A stretch of DNA of 64,000 nucleotides, taken from Pyrenophora tritici-repentis (lineage: Eukaryota > Ascomycota > Dothideomycetes > Pleosporales > Pleosporaceae). The translations under genes and the position numbers were made by a program. Below, piece by piece: positions 56,706 through 64,000 of this stretch (positions within the stretch are counted from its first letter, which is position 1; each line of letters opens with the position of its first letter). The stretch is taken from the NCBI RefSeq assembly GCF_003171515.1, contig NC_089399.1, forward strand, positions 1,302,001-1,366,000, written 5' to 3'. The notes under the pieces were generated by a model that saw only the letters and a list, made by a program, of their open reading frames with translations, was not told the origin of the DNA and did no database searches.

Positions 56706-59488
56706 ATGGCTTCGCTTCTCGTGTTGGGCTTTTCAGCCCTCGTATCGGGGGCAGCTATCCAGCAACGCGATGCTGTTCCAGCAGGATTCGTCGCGCCACC
56801 ATACTATCCAGGTATGTTGGGACTCTATTCGATTATATCTGTGTTGAATTTTGTAGTGTTAACGTCTTCTAGCCCCACACGGAGGATGGACAGCAGACTG
56901 GAGTGAAAGCTACAGGAAAGCATCCATGCTTGTTTCGAACATGACCCTTGCCGAAAAGACCAATCTCACGGCCGGAACTGGAATCTTCATGGGGCGCTGC
57001 GTCGGTAGGCACAAATCGTATTATACACAATTGCATCATACCTAACCATAAGCTAGGAAACACGGGTAGTGCTTTGCGAGTGGGTATCCCTCAGCTCTGC
57101 TTGCAAGATGGACCTCTAGGTGTGCGGAACACTGATCACAACACCGCATTCCCACCGGGCATCACTGTCGGAGCGACCTGGGACAAAGACCTTATGCAAC
57201 GTCGTGGTGTTGCGATAGGTGAGGAGTTCCGTGGTAAGGGCGTAAATATCCATCTTGGCCCCAGCGTAGGACCACTCGGCAGGAAACCAAGAGGCGGTAG
57301 AAACTGGGAAGGCTTTGGCTCGGACCCGGTACTCCAGGCTTTTGGTGGAGCTCTTACTATAGAGGGCGTCCAAAGCACTGGTGTCATCGCTACGATCAAA
57401 CATCTAATTGCGAATGAGCAAGAAGAGTACCGCATGTGGAACCTGGTCAAGCCTGGCTACTCCTCAAACGTGGATGATCGCACACTGCACGAACTCTACC
57501 TTTGGCCGTTTGCAGAAGGTAAGCTAGAATCGACGAAGGATACGAGCCAAAGCATAGTCACTGACAGACTATGAACAGGTGTACGATCTGGTGTCGGATC
57601 TGTCATGATCGCCTACAATGCTGTCAATGGTAGCGCATGCGCACAGAACAGTTACATGATCAATGGCCTTTTGAAGGACGAGCTTGGTTTCCAAGGATTC
57701 GTCATGTCCGATTGGTTGGCTCAAATCTCTGGAGTTCCCACGACACTCGCTGGATTGGACATGTCAATGCCTGGAGACAAAAACGACATTCCATTAGTTT
57801 TTGGAACTTCTTACTGGATGTACGAGCAGACACGTTCTGTGCTGAACGGCTCTGTTCCAGTGGACCGCGTGAACGATGCCGTGACGCGCATTCTCGCAGC
57901 ATACTTCCAGATGGGCCAGGATCAAAATTACCCTCGACCCAACTTTGACGCCAACACACAGGATGCTGAGGGCCCTCTGTACCCCGGATTACTCTTCGGG
58001 CCACGGGGAGTGGTGAATGAGTTCGTCGACGTCCAAGGTAACCACGCCGAGGTCGCTCGTGAAGTAGCTCGCGATGCCATCACGCTACTTAAGAATGATG
58101 GCGGCATTCTACCATTGACCAAGAACGCGTCTCTCAAGATCTTCGGAACTGATGCCGAGAAAAACCCGGATGGAATCAACTCATGCGCCGACCAAGGCTG
58201 CAACAAGGGAACCTTGGGTATGGGCTGGGGAAGTGGCTCCGCTCGCTATCCGTACATGGACTCTCCCATTGATGGTTTCAAGGCCCGAGGCGCGACTTAC
58301 CAGTTTTTCAACACCGACTCATTTCCAGGAAACTCCAACCCGTCACCGAACGACACTGCAGTTGTCTTCGTTACCTCTGATTCTGGAGAGAACTACATTA
58401 CTGTCGAAAACAACCCTGGAGACCGCACTTCTTCTAACCTGAACCTCTGGCACAACGGTGATAAGCTCATCAAGGATGTTGCTGCCAAATACTCGAATGT
58501 TGTCGTCGTAGTACATACCGTTGGCCCCGTCCTCATGAATGAATGGCACGACCTGCCTTCCGTCAAAGCAGTCGTTTTCGCTCATCTTCCCGGCCAGGAA
58601 GCAGGAAACTCTCTGATGCAAGTCCTCTATGGCGACGTCTCTCCCTCTGGCCATTTGCCTTACACTTTGCCCGTGTCCGAAGATGATTACCCAAAGTCTG
58701 TGGGCCTTGTCGGATACCAGCTTGGACAGCCCCAGGACACATTCACGGAAGGCCTTTACGTTGACTACCGTCACTTCCACAAAGCCAATGTGACACCGAA
58801 ATATGCCTTTGGCCACGGTCTTAGCTACACATCTTTCTCTTTCTCGGATGCTACCATTACCTCCGTAACTCCTCTCACAGCAACGCCCCCAACGCGCCCC
58901 GCAAAGGGCCAAACACCCGCATACTCGACAGCCATTCCACCTGCCTCGGAAGCAGTCTGGCCAGCCAACTTTCCCCGTCTCTTGCGCTACATCTACTCCT
59001 TCTTGGACCAGAATGATGCAGACGCCGCCAGGAAGATCGGTGACTCTCCGAGTACATACCCCTACCCTGTAGGCTATTCCAACGAACAAAAGCCTGGTCC
59101 ACCAGCAGGTGGTGCACAAGGAGGCAACCCCGCACTCTTCGACACCGCATACAACATTGCCGTCACCGTAACAAACACCGGTAACCGCCCAGGCAAAGCA
59201 GTTGCACAACTCTACGTACAATTCCCGAGCGAGAGCACAGTTGATACACCCGTGATTCAGCTCCGAGACTTTGAGAAGACGAGCACATTGGCAGCTGGTG
59301 CTAGTCAAACACTCAACTTGCGAGTTACGCGGAAGGATCTCAGTGTCTGGGACGTTGTAGCTCAGAACTGGGTAATTCCCGCTGTTGGTGGTGATTATGG
59401 TATCTGGATCGGTAGTTCGTCGGACCAGTTGCGCTTGAGGTGTGGTACAGCGCGTAGAAGCTGTGCTGAGGCTGCCAGCCCGGTATAA
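56706..59488 (+). CDS. Secreted GH3 beta-glucosidase
   Basis: Four exons (56706-56811, 56873-57004, 57057-57518, 57579-59488) give 869 aa; introns are 52-61 nt. The signal peptide is [19 protein letters not shown]3 features in order: [35 protein letters not shown], the substrate-binding [13 protein letters not shown], and [10 protein letters not shown] with the catalytic nucleophile Asp at about residue 278. The second domain has [17 protein letters not shown] and [11 protein letters not shown] fibronectin-III-like C-terminal domain closes it ([27 protein letters not shown]). Length and layout match fungal extracellular beta-glucosidases that release glucose from cellobiose and other beta-glucosides. 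Several N-glycosylation sites are present. Confidence 0.95.
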
Positions 59489-59884
59489 GTCTTTATCTTT
59501 ATAACGTAGTATGGAATGTCTATTGCATAATAACTTACGTTGAGACTGTGACTTTCTAGGATGGCTTGAATGCTTGGCATAACACATCCCTCCCTTGGTT
59601 TAGCATACCATTCCTGATTTTACCGCATTCCATTCCTCACCCTATCGGAACGACCTCATCTTCGACTACATAACAAACTTCCCGAGATCCTCAGCCCTCC
59701 CATCACTAACCCCCCTTTCCCAGCATACCCTATTTCCCTTCTAAACATGTTTGCAGAGCAGAGTTTTTGAACGCAGAGACCATAATGTCACTGCGTTGTC
59801 GCAGTCCGCTGACAAGGACAATAGGGACCCAACGATCCGCAACTCCCTGGAAGTGTAACACCTAGTACTGAATTTGAACCCAAC
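59489..59884. other. Interval before the WSC gene, may hold its missing first exon
   Basis: 396 bp after the GH3 stop. A CAATAG acceptor at 59819-59824 precedes an in-frame stretch (GPNDPQLPGSVTPSTEFEPN) leading into the WSC domain, so an upstream exon with a signal peptide is likely. I could not find one with a good ATG and donor. Confidence 0.4.
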
Positions 59885-61049
59885 ATGCACGTCGGATGTG
59901 TCATCGATGTCGCGCTGGTAGGTCAGCCTAACCAGGGTACCCGCCTCTTCAATGGACCATTTGTATCGAGAAACGACACCATGTCACAGCAAAGCTGTAA
60001 AGAGTATGTTCAACCCCGCCAAACGCTGCCTACGGGCTGAATACGCAAACACGGCTTGCTAACGATCTAAATAGTTTCTGTAAGATTCCCTCTGCGGCCG
60101 GTCCGGATGCGCCGTACAAGTACTTTGGTATCGAGTTTGGTCGCGACTGCCGTTGCGGAACAAACTTCTTGCACGACCCGATTTTCAGCACCCAGTGCAA
60201 TACTACGTGTTTGCTCAACCCTGCGCAGCTATGTGGTGGACAGAACGTCATGGACCTTTGGCTGAATGTTGATTATGTTGAGGTGAGAAGGGCGTTTTAC
60301 TCTATACTGAAAGAGTGTAGCTGATGGTTTTTTAGCCTGCGAATGGAACGACTACTGGCACACCTACGGATGGCACTCCGGGCTCAACTCCCACCGGTAC
60401 TCCTACTGATGGTTCTCCTTCTGGAACACCTACGGATGGCAACCCAGACGATGGTACTCCCACGGGTAACCCTGACGATGGCACTCCGACAGGCACGCCA
60501 ACAGATGGCAACCCCGACGACGGATCACCTTCAGGTACCCCAACTGACGGCAACCCCGATGACGGATCACCTTCAGGTACCCCGACCGATGGAAACCCTG
60601 ATGATGGATCTCCCCCAGGTACACCTACTGATAGCAATCCGGACGATGGTTCACCTTCAGGCACACCGACTGATGGCAATCCCGATGACGGCAATCCTTC
60701 AGGTACACCGACTGATGGAAACCCTGACGACGGCAACCCCAGTGGCACTCCCACAGACGGCAACCCTGATGACGGCAACCCATCGGGCACGCCTACTGGA
60801 AACCCTGATGATGGAAACCCGGACGGAGGCCAGCCATCATCTACACCATCGTCGCGACCTCGACCTAGCCGTCCTAACCGATACCCATCATGGGTAGGTG
60901 ATGGTGTCGACCCACCATACTTCCCTTGGTACCCGACCCGGCCTCGTCCTGGTCATGGGAGGCCCACACCCAGTCCTACTCCAGCCGTCAATTACGGCAA
61001 CGGCTATGGGACAAATGTGAGACGGTGGTTGGGTACTGTCTGGTACTGA
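59885..61049 (+). CDS. WSC-domain protein with Pro/Thr/Asp-rich repeat stalk
   Basis: Exons 59885-60003, 60075-60282 and 60336-61049 give 346 aa from the first in-frame ATG. The coding part probably begins at least at 59825, behind a CAATAG acceptor, with the signal peptide in an unfound upstream exon. Introns are 71 and 53 nt. The WSC domain spans residues 1-108: MHVGCVIDV, QQSCKDFCKIP, KYFGIEFGRDCRCGTNF, TTCLLNPAQLCGGQNVMDLW. It is followed by about eight copies of a 14-residue unit (GTPTDGNPDDG plus three variable residues) and then a Pro/Arg-rich tail. WSC domains bind wall glycans and occur in stress sensors and wall-bound enzymes. No transmembrane helix or GPI signal is seen, so it may be a secreted wall protein. 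Confidence 0.85.
60350..60835 (+). repeat. Coding 42-bp minisatellite in the WSC gene
   Basis: Imperfect tandem 42-bp units encode GTPTDGNPDDG followed by SPS, NPS or SPP. About eight units are recognisable, with degenerate ones at each edge. Synonymous differences between units show they are not a recent array. Confidence 0.88.
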
Positions 61050-62162
61050 GCTGGGTAGGATATAATGTAGACTAGGACATTCTGTAAGCATCGCCATAAC
61101 TTCGGTGGTACAAAGCTAATAGACAACAGTTCTTTCTTTAAAATGGCATAGCTCTGGCATTGGCATTTGGCGATTTCCTTATGAAGCAGAGACTACCTAG
61201 GTACCATGGAACGGACACGGTGGTCTGACAAGTCAGCAATATTATACAAATGTTGGTTTAATCATGTCCCCCCTGCAGTGTGGTAGGCGATGGTGACGGG
61301 GGATCGGGTTGACTAGCTGGTCGAGGCATGTGCATGTTGCGGTGTAGAAACCCCGCAGTGCGCAGTATCAACCCCGCCTTCTTGCTCGTGATGCTGTGAA
61401 TGAGGAGACTGCATGTCCCTGAAGGTGTGCTGGACTCATTTGCACCGGGCAGATTGGGTGGTCACGCGGCAGGAGTGTAAAGGGGCAATCATGTGATTGG
61501 CCGAGAAGTGGATATTGCGTCGATTTATGCCCAAACGCCAGCTGATTGGCGTGGATTGGGTGATTTATCCACGAGATGGTCAGGCAGTTGTGCGCAGAGG
61601 GAGAGGTTGAATTAGATGGGAGACCAATACGATAGCTTAGCATTGTTGTTCGGGCTTGTCGAGGGCAGCTCGAGTGCATTGAGCGATTGAGCAATTTTAG
61701 ATGAGTCGTGTCGCGTCGGATCCGGCGTCGAAACGGAGCTTATACGAAGCTATGCACCGCGCATTATGCTGTGCTCCGTCTCGCTCAGGCCAGACGTCAC
61801 TCTGAGCTATGATTGTTTAGGTTGGCGCAGTTCCTGTGGTTGCTCCGGAGAGAGACTTGACTCCTTGCTGGACCGACTTCCCCAGGGGTTCGCTCACCAT
61901 CCCACAGCTCATCTACTTGCCAGAAGCCTCTTGTTGAAGACCAATTGACCGTGCAAGCTTTTGTTGTAAGTTGCATTCTTGTGAAACCGTCATATATCCC
62001 TGTCGCGCCATCGTCACTGCTTGTACATAAACAAATTGGCTGGTTTCAGGCGCGGACCAAGGCCATCATCTCCCACGTATCCTATACCTAAGCCCGCAGC
62101 CGGCACTCGTTCGACACCACCTTGCTGATAACACACTGACGATCGCCTCGTCCCAATTCAGC
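61050..62162. other. 1.1-kb interval, no gene seen
   Basis: Between the WSC gene and the Pro/Ala/Lys-rich gene. The last 200 bp are the probable leader of the latter. Open frames are short and unsupported. Confidence 0.5.
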
Positions 62163-64000
62163 ATGTCGAACGGCGTGCGCAACCTGCGCGCCATGTTTGA
62201 GAACTCCAACTCGGCATCACCTGAACCCCGCGGCCGCTCGCCGGTAGACGCAGCTATGTTGTCCGACAGCAGCGACCGCCCACGCTCCAGAGTACGCGCC
62301 TCCTTCGTCCCTGTTGAGCCACCTCCTACGAGTGCCCCTCGCGACTCCTCGACCGATTTGGGCCAGACAAAGGGCACCCCATCCAACAGCGTTGCCGCAC
62401 ATCGACGAGAAAGTTTCCGCGTGAGCCAGGACAAGCCCGACGAGCTTGCTGAGCTCAAAAAGGCCGTCAGCGAGGAAAAGGAGGAGCGTCGCCAGAGCGT
62501 GGCTGTTCCCGAAGCTGTGCCCGAACAGGCGGTTGAATCACGCGAATCTTCAATACCGGCTCCGCCCATCCGCGACGAAGACGACGCCGCCAACATGCCC
62601 AATCTGGGCTCCATCATGAAGGGCTCCGACTTTCCCGAGTCGTCTACCCGCGTTGATGTGGAGGTGCCTGCTCCTGTCATTGACGACGTCAAGCCTACTG
62701 AAGCTCCAGCTGTCCCCGAAGAGAGCGCGGTTGAGGCCAGCGAGCCGACCCCGAAAGCTTCGCCAGTGCTTGCTGCTGCCCAACCCGCTGAGAACCCCGA
62801 CAAAGCTACGACGGGCGCCCAGGAAGATGTTGCGCTTAGGCCAGCAGCTCCCACCGAGGAAGCTGCAATTGAGGACGACAAGCCTGCTGTGGACGGAGCT
62901 GCTGCTGAGCATGAAGCTGCCATTTCAGATGAAAGCTCGGCGGCCGCCCAACCCGCCGAGAACCCAGACAAGCCTGTGACTGGCGCCCAAGAAGAGGCGA
63001 CCCTGAAGCCCGCAGCTCCCACCGACGCAGCCGCTGTTTCTGGCGAGACGGCTACTCTCGCGCCCCCAGCTTCAAGCACCGAGACTCCCAAACCCACTGC
63101 GAGCAAAGCAAAGACAAATGGCACTCCTGCGACAAAAAAGCAGGAGATCAAGAAACCTGCCACCATCTCGACCACCAAAGCTGCCAAAGCACCCATTTCG
63201 GCCGCCAAAAGCCCACTGCCAAAAGCTGCACCCAAGACTCCCCCGAAGCCCAAGGCGGCCACACCAGCTGCGCCTGCTCCAAAGCCCAGTCCATCCAAAG
63301 TAGCAAGGCCGGTGTCTCAGGCAAAGTCAACAGCTTCCAAGGAGCCCGTCAAGGCCCCAGTCACCAAAGCCCCGGCTCTGAAAACCCCAGCCGCAGCAGC
63401 CCCAGCCAAGAAGACCAGCCGCACTTCTCTGCGGCCTCCGGTTGCATCATCGGCCCCAGCGCCCACCAGCAGTGCCGCTGCTAAGCCCAAGGCTGCTGCT
63501 CCAGCTCCAGAGAACAAGAAGCCAGCTGCTCCCAAGCCAATTGCCACTGCTCCCCGTAAAAGGCATGTCTGGTTACATCTAACCCCCTTTTACTCCGCTA
63601 ACAGTATTACAGCACCTCGCCAACTGGCTTCAAGAAGCCAGCCCCGAAATCGCCCACCCGCCCCGTCGGTCTGCCTTCTCGTCTCACCGCGCCTACCGCT
63701 GCCTCAGCTGCCAAGCATGGAGAAGAACAAGCTACGAAGAAGCCAGCCACTACAACTCGTCCTGCAACCAAAATTGCAGCTCCCAAAGCTTCACGACCTT
63801 CAGTTGCACCCACTGCGACCACTGCGACCAAGCGACCAGAATCACGTACGTCGACCGCGAGTTCCGCGCCCAAAGGCGGTTTCCTCGAGCGCATGATGCG
63901 ACCAACAGCCGCAAGCTCCAGCAAAACCCACGAGAAGCCACACGAGAAGCCGCAAGACAAGCCTGCGTCTCCACCTCGCAAAGCCCCTGCCGGCTCGAAG
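62163..64000 (+). CDS. Pro/Ala/Lys-rich low-complexity protein, 3' end outside the window
   Basis: Exon 1 is 62163-63562 and exon 2 starts at 63613 and is open to the window end; 596 codons are visible. The intron (63563-63612, 50 nt) appears to be GC-AG with donor AG|GCATGT; the only in-phase GT alternative leaves 41 nt. The N-terminus MSNGVRNLRAMFENSNSA is the most conserved-looking part and may be a short binding motif. Residues about 75-200 are acidic and contain LGSIMKGSDFPE; from about 300 the protein is Lys/Pro/Ala-rich and basic. A unit of about 28 residues (AQPAENPDK...GAQE...PAAPT) occurs twice, 56 codons apart. No folded domain is visible. Cytoskeletal or nuclear scaffold roles are possible but unsupported. 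Confidence 0.8.
62775..63026 (+). repeat. Internal duplication in the Pro/Ala/Lys-rich gene
   Basis: Two copies of about 84 bp begin at 62775 and 62943, 168 bp apart. Both encode AQPAENPDK, then GAQE, then PAAPT. The copies differ at many third positions, so the duplication is old. Confidence 0.8.

Noticed and set aside
58343..59587. 414-codon minus-strand open frame
   Set aside because: It is antisense to the well-supported GH3 coding region and has no domain; a codon-bias shadow.
62066..63298. 410-codon minus-strand Ala/Gly/Ser-rich frame
   Set aside because: Complement of the Pro/Ala/Lys-rich coding sequence; its composition simply mirrors that gene.

Overview
The window is nuclear DNA of a filamentous ascomycete. 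Genes are split by introns of about 47-85 nt with CTAAC/CTGAC branch-like sites. The families are fungal: a fungal CAX-like exchanger, Rcf1, Swp1, a DUF1746 protein, a WSC-domain stalk protein, small secreted cysteine-rich proteins and a cytochrome b5-fused acyl-CoA dehydrogenase. Intron style and gene content suggest a Dothideomycete, probably Pleosporales; that placement is inference.

Layout. 0.1-6.8 kb: CAX-like exchanger (-), mitochondrial coiled-coil protein (-), AAA ATPase (-), DUF7730-like protein (+). 6.8-9.5 kb: no gene seen. 9.5-21.3 kb is gene-dense: GPR1/FUN34/YaaH acetate-transporter family (+), malonyl-CoA synthetase-like enzyme (-), BolA protein (+, short exons, one GC-AG intron), secreted 8-Cys protein with a Kex2 site (-), SMP-30/gluconolactonase (-), unknown protein (+), RCF1 (-), DUF1746 membrane protein (+). 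21.3-39.3 kb is gene-poor: one bZIP factor (-), a second secreted Cys-rich gene that lacks a usable start (-) and a frameshifted RING gene (+). 39.3-43.3 kb: SWP1 (+), a TPR protein (-) bracketed by two copies of a short terminal-inverted-repeat element, and a compact alkylguanine-DNA methyltransferase (-). 43.3-46.5 kb: no gene seen. 46.5-64 kb: a long disordered protein with a methyltransferase domain (+), cyt b5-acyl-CoA dehydrogenase (-), cupin (+), GH3 beta-glucosidase (+), WSC stalk protein (+), and a Pro/Ala/Lys-rich protein running off the end (+).

No biosynthetic cluster, CRISPR array, tRNA or rRNA gene was seen. Several products are mitochondrial or deal with C2/C3 acyl units (acetate permease, malonyl-CoA synthetase, BolA, Rcf1), and two pairs sit head to head (malonyl-CoA synthetase/BolA, RCF1/DUF1746). 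Others act in the secretory or degradative system (Swp1, DUF1746, GH3, WSC). Splice sites were placed by eye from reading-frame continuity and family motifs. The most unusual structures are the TIR elements around the TPR gene, the two secreted Cys-rich genes in different states of repair, and the two GC-AG introns.
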